Assembly (NCBI GenBank): GCA_001683735.1
Contig: LUGG01000009.1
Coordinates: 1-64,000, forward strand
Reading direction: 5' to 3'
Length of the DNA stretch: 64,000 nt
From: Grifola frondosa
Lineage: Eukaryota; Basidiomycota; Agaricomycetes; Polyporales; Grifolaceae
In this document: one piece after another, positions 22,600 to 33,864 of the stretch
Numbering within the stretch: the stretch's first letter is position 1
How the letters are laid out: every line of letters starts with the position of its first letter
Notes under the pieces: generated by a model
Told to the model about the DNA's origin: nothing
The model's database searches: none
The model's input: the letters and a program-made list of their open reading frames with translations, nothing else
Position numbers and translations under genes: made by a program

Positions 22600-23929
22600 T
22601 CAAAATCGCACCCCCGAACCGGTTTCAGATATTAGTACGCCCTTTATTCCACCAGAGATCACGACTACACTATTTCTTTCGTCTTGGATCGCGATACACT
22701 CCGAAGTTGTTCACTCACATGTCGCAGCTGGCTTTCGGCCAGTCGCAATCAATTATTCCGCAAAGTCACAATCTCGAGACAACGGACCCTCGATTCGATG
22801 AAGGACTTTCTACGCAATCCATCCATGCTACGATGCCTCGAGGTCGTAGAAGAACTAGATTTTCCACGAAGCATCCCAAATACCTTCTAGCTCTTCTCCA
22901 CCTTTCATAGAAGTCCTTGAGCTTCTTTCGGCTCACGTTCTGAATCTTCGCTCTGTCCGATTGCAGCACCGCCCAGGGTGGCGCATTCCACTACTACAGG
23001 ATCCCTTCCTTATGTCGCTCTTGCAACTCTCTCGCGTTACCAAGCTGGAGCTGTATACCTTCCAATTTAGCCATTTCTCTTACTTCCCACGGCTCCTTTG
23101 CTCCCTTCCAAAGCTTTTCAACCTGATTTTAACTGGTGTTAATTGTACAAGTTTTGCTTTTCCTGATACCTATTCGATTCCTGATGCGAACCTGCCATTG
23201 CTCTCATTGCACATCCGAAATCCAGACGAATCATTTATTTCAACATTCTTCGGCTAACTAACTCGCACATCGTTCCGCCATACCATCAGATCCTTTCACT
23301 ATGCCGAACCATTCATGGACTTGTTCGTTCCTCGGCCCCAAGTACTTAACCATTGGCGTCAAACTTTGGGGTTACTCTGCAGTACGTAACGTTACCCGTA
23401 TCATCAGGTTTGTCTTTGAGCGTTCTGCGAATAATGACATTCTCTGATTTTCATGCCAGTGTTGAATCTTTCTCACAACGTCGAGCTGCATTCGCTCGTA
23501 GTATCTACCCACATGCTCAATGCTGTCCATTGGGATGTAGCTTCGAGCATGTTGTCTGGAGTCGCCTCATGGAATATATCCGAGATCGTGCTCACTGCGC
23601 AAATCTTGATGATTCGCTCGCCGGAATTTCAAATCGGAAAACAAGAATCATTTATCGGTGTTGACGGGATGGACAGTGTTGATCAGGTATTGACACGGTT
23701 CAGTGGGCTGGAGTCTGTCGTATTGTATCTGTGCGTCTCGCCTATGATTGGGCCTGACCTGTTCATGAGCATTCGTCGCGAGATAAAGATCCGCATGAGC
23801 GGCGCATGGTCTCGAGGAATCTTAAAAATAATGACCAGTATGCCACAGCCTTGCTTCTTTGTGCCGCCATACTCATACTATATTACTTATACAGATATTC
23901 CTCCAGAGACTTGCGTCCAGGCGCTTTGA
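22600..23929 (+). pseudogene. F-box/LRR pseudogene B
   Basis: Second relic of the same family and the fullest of the three on this strand. F-box remnant at 22684-22890: LDRDTLRSCSLTCRSWLSAS then RKVTISRQRTLDSMKDFL and NPSMLRCLEVVEEL. After a frame change come PPFIEVLELLSAHVLNLRSV and a leucine-rich part (LSRVTKLELYTFQFSHFSYF) that stops at 23257. A 158-codon frame at 23453-23929 aligns with exon 2 of the intact family member: VELHSLVVSTHMLNAV corresponds to VDLLSLVVPTHIVTV. The shared GVDGMDSVDQVL/SVDGVDQVL block and the SRGILK/SRGILR ending confirm homology. At least two frameshifts and one stop break the gene. Confidence 0.72.
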
Positions 23930-24019
23930 AACCAATAAAATTGTTACTCGAGCAATGGGCCCCTTGATAATGAAAATCGTACTCTGCATACCTTCAAGTT
24001 TTCTAGAACATTTCCCCCC

Positions 24020-25005
24020 TCTGAAATCATCGACTAAATCATCTCTGTCATCTCAGATCGGTCTACACTTCGAAGCGGTTCTCTTACATCTCGGAGCTGG
24101 CTCCGCAGTAGCCACTATCGCTAATTTCATTGAATCATGATATCCAGGCAGCCCACATTCCAATGTCGTCTTGTTCTCAAGGATCCATCTACATTTATGT
24201 TGCCGTATTTCACGGTCATCGAGGAGCTTCTTCTGGTGAGGCCATCGTACAACTTCTTGCAGGTCATCCTCAGAAGCCATGTATCTTCCGACTTCGCACA
24301 CAGTGCGCAAGGCAGCCATAATTCCGCAATTACAGAGGATTTCTCCACTTTCATATCGCACCTCTTGAGCTTCACCCATCTGGAGCTTCATCGCTTTTTC
24401 CGACTTACTACGGCTCCTGTCCTCCTTGAGCCGACTATTGAACCTTTACTCTGTCACGCGTGTCTTGTGCAAGCTATTCGTCTGAAGGCAGCTATCTCGA
24501 TATCGGTGCAAGCTACGGATCTTCTCGTTCGACCCAAAGGTCTACGACGGGACACTCATTAGTAAGTTATTCGACTGGCATCTCGTCATACCATACCACC
24601 CTTCCATTAATCTAAAGATATCATCTCTACCATCGGCATGAATGATGAATGAATGACTGCGCGAACTCGACGGGAATCTTCAAGAGCTAGTTCTGATTGC
24701 TTGGTCTGGATATAAGGCCCACAACAATCGCGTAATGTCTCTCTGCATTCGTTGATACTCCTCATGCAAATGACAGACGACGTACTGTATGGTGTAACCT
24801 CAACAGTTCTTGCTGGAGTAGTCTCGCGAGAACTATTGAAGTTTATCATAGCTGTTCCGACCAGATATTCCACTCTTCATAGCGCAAGGGGAATTCGTTG
24901 CGAGCTTCGAACAGGACATAGAAATGTGTATGCTTGGGGTATGGTTCAGAGATGTCTTAAAATTCGCCGAATATGTTACTGGTATTTTATACATATTTTA
25001 ATGTC
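24020..25005 (+). pseudogene. F-box/LRR pseudogene C
   Basis: Third, most decayed relic. The F-box at about 24028-24130 (SEIID stop IISVISDRSTLRSGSLTSRS WLRSSHYR) contains an in-frame TAA and is followed by further stops. The frame 24137-24562 carries scraps of the central part, and 24752-25000 has DDVLYGVTSTVLAGVVSREL, resembling the exon-2 segment SEMLCGVRSSKLAELTL of the intact gene. Assignment rests on short similarities read by eye. Confidence 0.55.
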
Positions 25006-27081
25006 TCACTCACACATCTGTAGTTTGCTTCCTGCCAATGGCGAGGTAGTAAATCCAGGAATTGAGCACTACAGAGTATCGCACGTGAACCCGCAGTGTA
25101 CTTGATTGTCAGCCACGAGTCATTGTGTCATTGCTTATTGATAGCCTTCTCTTGGGAATCATCCCTTTCTACCAGTATTAGGATTAGCGGTGTACCTCTC
25201 ATTGAACCCTACGATCATTGTCTTGTCAGCGCAGAAACCATTGGGGCAGATTTAGAATCCAAGCTACCAGCACGACGCTGAGCGCGCAATTTGTCAGATA
25301 ACGCAGTCGCCCATTATGGTGGTGGCTGGTTAGCAACCACGTTCGAGACTCTCACAAGAAAATAGAGGAAAGTGACGTTGTAGAGGTACCACAAAGAGCA
25401 TCCAACAGTGTCTGTCGACTTCATGATGAAATCGACAGACACTGTTGGATGCTCTTTGCGTTGGATTCATATGCACTGTAGGCAAGTACTGATTTGATGA
25501 TAATCTATAATTCGAGTGGTAGCCTCAAGTCGTCAGCTAAAGGTTCGGAAGAAGGGTTAATAAGTACTCCCATCGAATCTGAACCGCTCATGCGCGGCGA
25601 ATGTTCCAAGGAGCTCCAAAATTGGCAGCGACGTATCCAACCTTGGTCGTGCGTGGCAATAATGCGGATGCTCATGCCTATCTGGCCCGAACAGGCACAG
25701 GTAATTTGCATATGAATTCGAGGAGTGTGCAATTCAGCAGTACCTTGCTCCCAGTCACCGAAAGACGCTCGGTGGCAACATTCAACGTTCAATGATCGTC
25801 CTGCGATCGAGATTAGATAAACGTTGTTGGGTAGTTATCGATAGTTTCATTTTTATCTTCTGTGTTCTGTGTACCTATCGGTGATAGTTGATCCTATCGG
25901 AATGTATGTCACCCATTCATAAGTTCGAGCTACACTAACTCGGACGCCCATCGAAGTGCCGGGTTAGCACCTGTCCTAAGGGCAGACAACCACTCACTCA
26001 TCTCGGACAAGTGGGTACTCAGGAGCCTACTGTTTCCAGTTATTTCCCAAAATCGTGGTATTGTTCCGATACGTTACTCACTAATGTCATTGACCTCGAT
26101 CTATCAATATTTCAATATTTCAGAAGATTTATCACCTTCATACTTCAACTACCATTGTTCCCGAAAAAAACTCTTTCCGAGCTAGACCGCTTGTAAACAT
26201 CCTCAAGACACGCCCAGATCACCCGCGTACATAGGCTCCTGCCCGTCGAACTGTGCCCAGAACTTGCACAGTCCCCGCTCTAATCTACCCATCTGACTCA
26301 GCTCGCAGAACCACTCTTCGTTTCGTCCCAGTTTCAGGACTGACCTTATTTGCAGTGTTGGTTTACCCAGGAAGACGCACGCGCATTCCGTCGCACCCCG
26401 GATACCTCTTCTAGATTTCCGGCCAGCCACGCGAAGCCACCTTTCTCCTGCAGTGATTCGACTCGCTAGCCGTGCCTGCCTTCTACCACCCGCTGCGGTC
26501 TTCCGACGCCAGCTTCGCGCGACGTACGTGAACACGTCTCGGAGCGAACACGGCAGCCGACATGTCGCGAGCATCGTCTGGGACCGCTCAGAGTGAGCCA
26601 CGCAAAACGAATTCGGGCAGCAAACAATACCGCTGCATTCACTTCGATGTCCAATAGTGCCGCAGCGCACTCGCCCACGCAAACATAGCATTCGCAACCC
26701 AGTCCTCAGAAGCAGCAGCACAACACACTCACTCGGAAGTCCAGCTGCATTGGTCAACGTGTAGCGACCAACATTACACTACGCACGTATCGTATCTCCT
26801 ACCAGGTATCTAGCATAATGTTTGGCATGGCGTAGCACAGCACAATATACCATCCGCGCATCCGCCCTCGAAATCGCATCACACAGCACATACCATGCAA
26901 TCATCATAACAGCGACAACGTATATAGCTACAAGCACAGAGCAGAGTCCCGTGCAACACGAATCGCAGGGCTCCCAAGAACAACCACTCAGCACAGTCAT
27001 TAGACGTCTCCACACGTCCTCATCGTCATATAGTACCACAACCACATCGCGGCACCGCAGTGTCCGCCCAACGCAGCGCGC
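25006..27081. other. Gene desert with inverted repeat
   Basis: About 2 kb without a supportable gene. A 184-codon minus-strand frame at 26203-26757 is arginine- and cysteine-rich in a way expected from GC-rich non-coding DNA and has no domain. It holds the inverted repeat at 25392-25458. The right end is the 3' flank of the minus-strand transcription factor gene. Confidence 0.5.
25392..25458. repeat. Perfect 27-bp inverted repeat, 13-bp loop
   Basis: Arm 25392-25418 (CAAAGAGCATCC...GTCGA) is the exact reverse complement of 25432-25458, separated by 13 bp. The transcript of either strand would fold into a 27-bp stem. It could be a MITE remnant, a small palindromic insertion or a small-RNA hairpin. 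Confidence 0.95.
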
Positions 27082-29602
27082 TCAGCCAGGATATACCTGC
27101 ATGGGCCCCGTCGTTGGACAGCTCATGCGCCTGCTCCGATCCGGCAAGCCCGCCATCATCCGCGCACCTTCCTCGTCATCCTCCTCTTCGTCCTCGTCCT
27201 CTCTCCCCTCGTCTTCCCACCCCGCCGGCCCCAGCAATGCGCGCTTCGCGTTTTCAGGCCCGAGCGTCTGCGACGCAATGCGCTTGAACGACGGGCGACA
27301 CCCCGCCTCCGCCCCGTCCGCCCCGCCAAACGCGTGCGCAAGCGATGACGACTGCGCATGCCCGCTCGACGGGCGGCTCCCGCTGCCCGTGCCCACGCCC
27401 TGCGCAGGCGCCGGTTCCGAGTGGGGCACGACCGGGCTCATGCTCTTGCTCTTGCCCGGGGGCGTGTCCAGCGCCGTCTTGCGCTTCGGCTGCAGGTGCA
27501 GCGTCATCGGCGCCTTCCGCGCGAGCACCGCCTGCTCGTAGCTTTTCAGGTCCTCCGCATCGTGCAGCGCCATCCGCGCCGACGAGAACCCGCCCGCGTC
27601 GTGGTGCCGCCTGTTGCTCGGATTGAACGCGAGGTTGAAGCGGTGTCCGTCCGAGCCCGCGAGCACCTGTGGTGTCTTTAGGCTCGGTAGCGACGCGACG
27701 CGCGAGTGCCGCCGCGAGGGTGACGGCCGCCCTCCGCCGAGTGCCTGCCCAGGGCCCGTCGGGGTCATGAGCGGAAGCACCGCGCCCGCGCTCGCGCGCG
27801 TGCGCGCTCACGGGGCCGCTCAGGGGCGTGCGCAGGTACATCTTCCAGAACTCGCGCATCTCGCGCGTCTCGCGCGCCTCGCGCCCGGCCGCGCCCTTCA
27901 TCTGCGCGACCGCATCCTGCGTCGGTGTCGTCATGCTCATCACGTTGAGGTGCGTGCCATTGACGGACGAGTATGCCGGCATACCGGAGAAGAACGGCGC
28001 ACCGTCGCCTGCGAGGCCCGCGAGGACGTTCGGGTCGTCGAGGGACATGAGTCCGAAGGCGGAGGAGAACCCGCCCTCGGCGTGGGCGTCACGGGCGCCC
28101 GTGCCGTGCGGGAACTCGTATTCCGGAGTGGGGGGCTGCGGCTGCGGGCAGGGTTCAGCATGCGGCAGCGGGAGGTGGACAGTGCTCGAGTTCGTACTGC
28201 TAGGCATCGAGTGTGACGTGCTCCCGTCGCTCCCAAACTCATCGCTCAGCTCTTCTCCGCGCTGCGGGTGTTGTCCGTACGTGGTGGCCAGACCGCCTGC
28301 GAGCGTGTGGTATCCGTCTCCTGGGGCATATGGTGGTGCTCCGTGCGCGTGGGGGAGCGATGTGTCGGCGACGCCTCCGGAGCCGGGAAAGGAATGCTGT
28401 GGGCGGCCAGTTGCATATGGATCGTAGTCCTTGCGATGGGGGGAAAGGACTGGGACATGTGGGGGTCCCACGCGCTCGGGGGCGGGAGGGTGTAGCGGGT
28501 GAACTGGTCGTGGACGTGGGTATCTGGCGCAGAGTAGAGGCCGGGAAGGACGCCTGAATTATCGGCACTGGGGACGGGGTGGGCAAGGGTGAGGGAGCCG
28601 TTGGGGAGAACGCCGGCGTGACTGAGGAGCTCTGCTTGGGCGCGATAGCGGGCCATGATGTCCGGGGAGCTGCCCATAGAGTGGCGGGCAGACATGGCGA
28701 GGGACGGTGACGGTGACTCGCGCAGCGGACCTGCGTGGGCATGGGTATACTCCTGCGCATACATGGAGGACTGGGGCGGGAGTGCAAACTGTGCGGTTGG
28801 GTTGGCGGTATAGATGGAGGGAAAGTTGACAGGGCCCGGAGGGGGAGCGAGGAGAAAGTCGTCGGGGAGGCGAGCGCCGGGCATGGGCATGGGATGGCGG
28901 GTTTGTTGCATTTGGGGTGCGTCTGGTGCAGGGTGACCGGGGCCTTGAGGCGCTGTTTGTCGATGAAACTTGACATAGGTGCAGCGGCATTTCCGCTGGA
29001 CACATTTGGCTGAGGGGAGAGTGAGTGAAGTGTGCATTGAATTGGCCAGAAAGTGAAGGGAAGTAATTATGACGTACAACATGGGTTTGCACCGTCACAA
29101 GGAAGACTGGACTGGACACATTGGTCGCATGCTTGCTTGGAGGTTGTTGCACGAGAAGCTGCAGCGGCACCTTTGCGACGGCTGGGAGCGGTTGTGGTGG
29201 GGAGGTTTTTCGGAGGCGTGGCATTTGTTTACGTGCCGGGAGAGCAGATCGCTGGGAAAAAAGACAAGCGGGTGAGTGTGGATCGGAGTGAGAAAACGGG
29301 GAGTACGTGCCTTCTTGCAAACTGATCGCCGCAGTGCTGGCACTTGTAGGGACGATCGCCCGTGTCTGTGGGGTGGAGTGGGTGAGTGGATGGGACGGGA
29401 AGGAGGGGGACGGGCTGGAGCGGCGGCTCCACGGAGGGAGCGGGCGCTCGGATGGAGTGAAACTCACGGGAACGCATGTGGCGGGCGACATGCTGAGGGC
29501 GGGTAAAGGTGGACTGGCAGACGGGGCACTGAGAGCGGAAGGTGAGCTGCGGACGGAGAGGAGACGGAGGGCGGGAGGACATACCTTGTGGTCGCCGGCC
29601 AT
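27082..29602 (-). CDS. Transcription factor with two C2H2 fingers and a Zn2Cys6 cluster
   Basis: Fungal DNA-binding regulator, nuclear. Exon 1 is only 18 nt (29602-29585, MAGDHK). Exon 2 (29546-29468) encodes finger 1: CPVCQSTFTRPQHVARHMRS, its last His completed by exon 3 (from 29365). Exon 3 encodes finger 2: CQHCGDQFARR, continuing after an intron as LLSRHVNKCH. Then a Zn2Cys6 cluster follows: ACDQCVQSSLPC DGANPC, intron of about 60 bp, KCVQRKCRC. The rest is a long disordered region rich in Pro, Ser and His. The C-terminal part has REMREFWKMYLRTPLSGP and ends MSCPTTGPMQVYPG at 27082, with an acidic run (EDEGREDEDEEEDDEEG) before it. Apparent frame breaks occur at the finger-2 junction, before the Zn2Cys6 cluster, near 28460 (C run) and near 27800 (GC repeat). 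Hybrid C2H2/Zn2Cys6 proteins are known in fungi; targets here are unknown. Confidence 0.8.
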
Positions 29603-31015
29603 GGAGATGGAGATGGAGGTCGGAGAGAGAGAAGAGATGAGAAACTTTGAGAGTGCGAGCGGCGGAGGGCGATGTGACGCTCGAAACTACTCGCACCGTG
29701 CGACACCAATGACGTCATGCTCCCTTCACCCGTCACGCGTTACCGACTCTGTGCAACGGGGGCGTGTTCTTCCGCTAGCCTCATCAGCGCTTCGCCTCCT
29801 CAATCGGGCAGTACTCCATATCGCGATTCCATCGCCGTTACATGCTGCACTGCTGCAGTTATCGCTGTTACATATAATCGCGGATCCATCAGCCCCGCGC
29901 ATCGCGCGATGGTATTCACGGGGCGAGTCTGCGTCGTTCACCGCGCGAGAGCGGGAGGACGACTGCGCGATGCGGAACGAAAAGACGTTGTGGAGCTGCA
30001 TGAGTGGTCGATGACGCAATGCCCCCATCGTTGCTCATTTACAAGATGCGGCGGAGATCAATCTGCATCATAATTAGACGCCTGTTGCCGTCATCTGCAC
30101 CACGATCCGGGCCTTTGGCTCAGCCCTGCCCAGCTCACTATGCCAGGCTATCCTCAGCCGCCGCGTTCAGCCCTGCTCCGTGCTCACCTGTACTCAACAA
30201 CGCTCTATTCGCGCCGTTCGCTCATGTCGGTTCACTTTGGTTCGCACTGCACGACCCTCGACGGCGCTGTCCGCATCGACCATCCAGTGCATCATGACTC
30301 TCTCGCAAGAACCGCCAAAGAGGCACCGATGCCACGCTGGATGCCACGCTCAATGCAGTCCATCACTTCGTAGCTACTCACACCCGCCATAGTCCAATCG
30401 CACTTTGGGCTCACCCAATTATAACACTTGTATCGCTGTCGCATGCACGGCCCGAAATAGCGCAAAGTTACCTACGCACGGAGCCCCAACGAGACGTTGC
30501 ACATACCGCATGGCATCCTATGACACCGGGACGACCTTGTGAGGGAGTGCGAGTGCCTGCGAACGCCTGCGAAGGACTGCGAGGGAAAGTTTCGCCGTCG
30601 TCAATCTGACCCCAGATCCCAGCTTCCCCAGCTTCGGCCTATCTTTGGCCCCCCACGATGCACGCTAACTCGCAACTTCGCACCCTCGATGATGGCCCGT
30701 CTTCGCGTACGTCCTCCTTTGCTTCCGCGCCCCCTTCCTCGTCGCCCATCAACATAATACATCACCATAACGGTATCACCATAAACGTATCACCATAAGG
30801 AAATCACCCCCTTTATCCTTCTTCATCCCGCTCTCTCGGTCTCCCTCTCCTCCAGTCTCTGCCTCCTCTCTCCGGCCGGTCGTTGCCAAGCTCGCCGAGA
30901 ACCTGTTCGCCAGCCTTCTCTTCTCTGCCACCTCTTATTGTAACTCCCGACGTGATCGTCACTGCGCTGAAACACTCGGTTCGGCAACACTCTTGCTGCG
31001 GAAAAAAAAAAACAG
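29603..31015. other. Long upstream region of the transcription factor gene
   Basis: 1.4 kb of 5' flank without a recognisable gene. It contains imperfect repeats of CCTGCGAA near 30540-30590 and a 14-bp-periodic repeat at 30761-30808. Overlapping GC-rich open frames at 29717-30297 are judged non-coding. Confidence 0.45.
30761..30808. repeat. 14-bp tandem repeat, ATCACCATAA-N4
   Basis: ATCACCATAA occurs at 30761, 30775 and 30789, exactly 14 bp apart, followed at 30803 by a fourth ATCACC. The four spacer bases vary (CGGT, ACGT, GGAA). Constant motif plus variable spacer resembles clustered protein-binding sites, but drift of a microsatellite is possible. Confidence 0.85.
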
Positions 31016-33864
31016 ATGCCCATGACCGTCACCGTCGACGCCCCGGGCGAACACCCACCCGCTGCACTAGAAGCACTCGCATCGATCCGAGCAACCAGCG
31101 ACGCGCGCGATCCATGTTTCACACCACGCGTGCAATGTCGCCGTTGCCATGCCCACGCGATACTGCGCAGCGTTCCAAATCGCGTGCATCCCCACCCCGC
31201 GCGGAACGTGAACCAACGATCTCCCGCGCTGCCAGACGATACCGTCGGTGAGAACGTACACACGCGCCCGCTGCTCTTACCGTGTGCACGTGAGCACCCG
31301 CGTTGGACCAGACAGCTGCACACGTACGTTTTCCATGCTTCTCTTCAATCGGAACCTTTGACTGGAATATCGTCGGAGAGTGGTACAAATGGTGTCCACA
31401 CATCTCGACAAGTCACTTGCATCTTCCGGTCCTTGGAGCCTGCTCATCGAGCTCTTGCTCTTCGTCATCTCCACACGACGAAGACACGCCAAACGGATAC
31501 GCTAATCTCCGGCATCGAGCAGTCGAGTACTACAGCACGACGCGGAGGCGCTGCTGCCAGTGTACCGCGATGTCGCTTTCTCCGTTCCGAGAATGGCCCG
31601 GCCGGGCACGCTCTGCCAGACAGTCTCGCCATGCCCTCGCCGTGCGCACTTGAAGTTTTCCTTGTTGTGCTTTGACCCGTTCGCGCGCGATCTCACGCTG
31701 TTGAACATGAGAAACGTGCTGCCGGATTGCACGCCCCTTGGAGTGTCCGATGCGGAGCCCACCGAAATGCTTCATATCTACGATCATTCCATCATGTGTG
31801 CCTTCACCGTACTTCCTCGCCTCAGGGTCGTGCATGCTTCGTGCTTCTTCATTTCGGTTGCCGCGAAACGTCGCCCCGCATCTCGTCGCACTCCTTGCAG
31901 AACGTGACGAACCACGCAGCTCAGATATTCGGGGTGCAACCTCAAGGTCTCCCGGATATGCTGTTCGCCATGGGTCCACTAGTACAGTCTCGACTAAAAG
32001 CTGCGGTGATCTACAAAGCAGCTGCCATGCCGTGTTGCGGGATCTAGAGATCGGCGACTGCACCTGCAGCCTTGAGCGGCCGATGTTCGCCCTCGATGCC
32101 CGCGTGCTGGACCACGCATTGCTGGACTCCACATCGAAGACGCTGGCCTGAGAACATATTCATATTAAAAGTTCGATGCCAAGCACAATCTTGTATTGGT
32201 GGAAACGTGTTCGCGGTGAGTCGGAGTGTAATCAAGGGCTCATCGTCAAACTGACGCTCATTCATCGTAGGATATTTGAATGTGATCGGGCACGACGCGT
32301 GATAGGCGCCGGTTATATTTGTTCGACTGAACTTCGTCGATTGGATTCCTTTCATATGTCTATTCCTTTCTTGTGTCTATCGATACTTGCATTAATAATA
32401 ACTTCGGGTTCATACTTTCGGGTTGGGTTCAGTCAAAGTCTTCAGAAAGACCATTGTTCGAGATTCAATTTTTCTGTGGAAAATATGTTCAAGGTATCAC
32501 TCATGTCTTCGGGGAAAACTTGGTCTATGAATGCTCCCTTTTATCTCAATGTGTAACGGACCGGTTAACACTCCAAGCAGTGTTTGACTTCGATTTCTCT
32601 GCAGGCATGGGCGTCTGAATCCATATGCGGCAAGTATACGTAAAGTTCGTTTACTTCTTCCGTTGCGATTCAGTCTTCCACCATATCTTTTCTTACAACG
32701 TATCATAGCAGGCCTGCGCTTCCCACCTCTAGCAGTATACCTATATGCGGCACGTTTTAGTCGACGAATGCAATTAGTACGTCAAGACCTACGTGGGACG
32801 TTCTAACCGTAGGTGACCAGGTTTTGTGCCTGAATCTCGAGGATGATGGGCCATTGCGATGTTCGTACGTTTATTTCAGCTCTTCTTTATCGCACAGACT
32901 CCAGGCTGACAATTACATATCATGAACCATCCCTGTATGAAAATATGACTGCGTTCTATACGACTCGCACAATATCTTTAGCAAAATTCGGCTGACTTCA
33001 TCCTTGAACCTTTAATAATCCCTCCTCCAGCTTTCGCATATAAGCGCAACCCGTTTCTTGGAAGCTGCATATACTACTGCCCCTATCTTGGCTCGGCTGA
33101 CCGGTCGCTTTCGAACGCCCTTCCAATTCCAACATCTCATGACAATAATCCAATAGCTTGGTCTATAGACTTATGAAGTAGGTCTATTATCAAAATTTAA
33201 CCGTCGTTTGATCATCGTGTGGTATTTTTTTTTTTCGCAGGGGGATTTCTCATGCTCAGGATTTTTAATTTGAACTTCACACCTGAGAGCATTACGACGC
33301 TTCTATGTTGTATCTTCACAGTGGAGTTATATTTCAGGTATGTCCACGTTCAGTTGATATCGACCATAGCTTAGTTCTTTAACGTGTTTACAGATTTGTG
33401 CTACAATGCTCAACCTGATCATCGAGTGGACGCGACGTCCGACTCGAATCTTCGAGTAGGATCACGGGCGGAAGGTTCCAGGCATACGCCCTGCATGAAG
33501 ACCTTTATCTTCTTCGCAGCGGCAAGTCTTTCATTGTCAATCTTACTTTATTGCAAACAAAGAACACGAATGGTCACTGTGACGTGACGCGATCGTGATT
33601 GTTCGAATGAAAGGGTCACGTGGTACGTGTGGCTGGGTGGACTGCAAGTCCTCGAAGCACGACCCACCCTTTCTTCCACTTACCTCTCTACTCCTTTCGC
33701 CCGTTGCTACGTCGCGTTTGATCCCTGTTGACTACCATTGTTGCCTGTTATTATTCCTTCGACTCTACGAACGCCCAACGTCGTCAGCCACACACGCGTG
33801 CATATCCACGTCGCGGTCAAGAATTCACAAAGCCAACACCCCAGCCACAATAAATCGGACCACC
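31016..33864. other. Unassigned region, possible degenerate gene at 31.0-32.1 kb
   Basis: Plus-strand frames at 31016-31675, 31560-31907 and 31738-32151 overlap in different phases and could be one frameshifted gene. The most protein-like text is LKFSLLCFDPFARDLTLLNM and AFTVLPRLRVVHASCFFISV. No family is recognised and the minus strand is equally open, so no gene is called. From 32.2 to 33.8 kb the DNA is AT-richer and shows nothing coding; an 11-bp T run precedes CGCAG at about 33225-33240. Confidence 0.35.

Noticed and set aside
26203..26757. 184-codon minus-strand open frame
   Set aside because: Arg/Cys-rich text typical of an antisense frame in GC-rich DNA; no domain, no splice partner, no homologous feature.
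26822..28427. Long plus-strand frames of 190-240 codons
   Set aside because: They are antisense shadows of the proline- and serine-rich part of the minus-strand transcription factor; low-complexity GC-rich coding DNA leaves other frames open.
31530..32132. 200-codon minus-strand open frame
   Set aside because: The plus strand is equally open in several frames and neither shows a family motif; listed only as an unassigned region.
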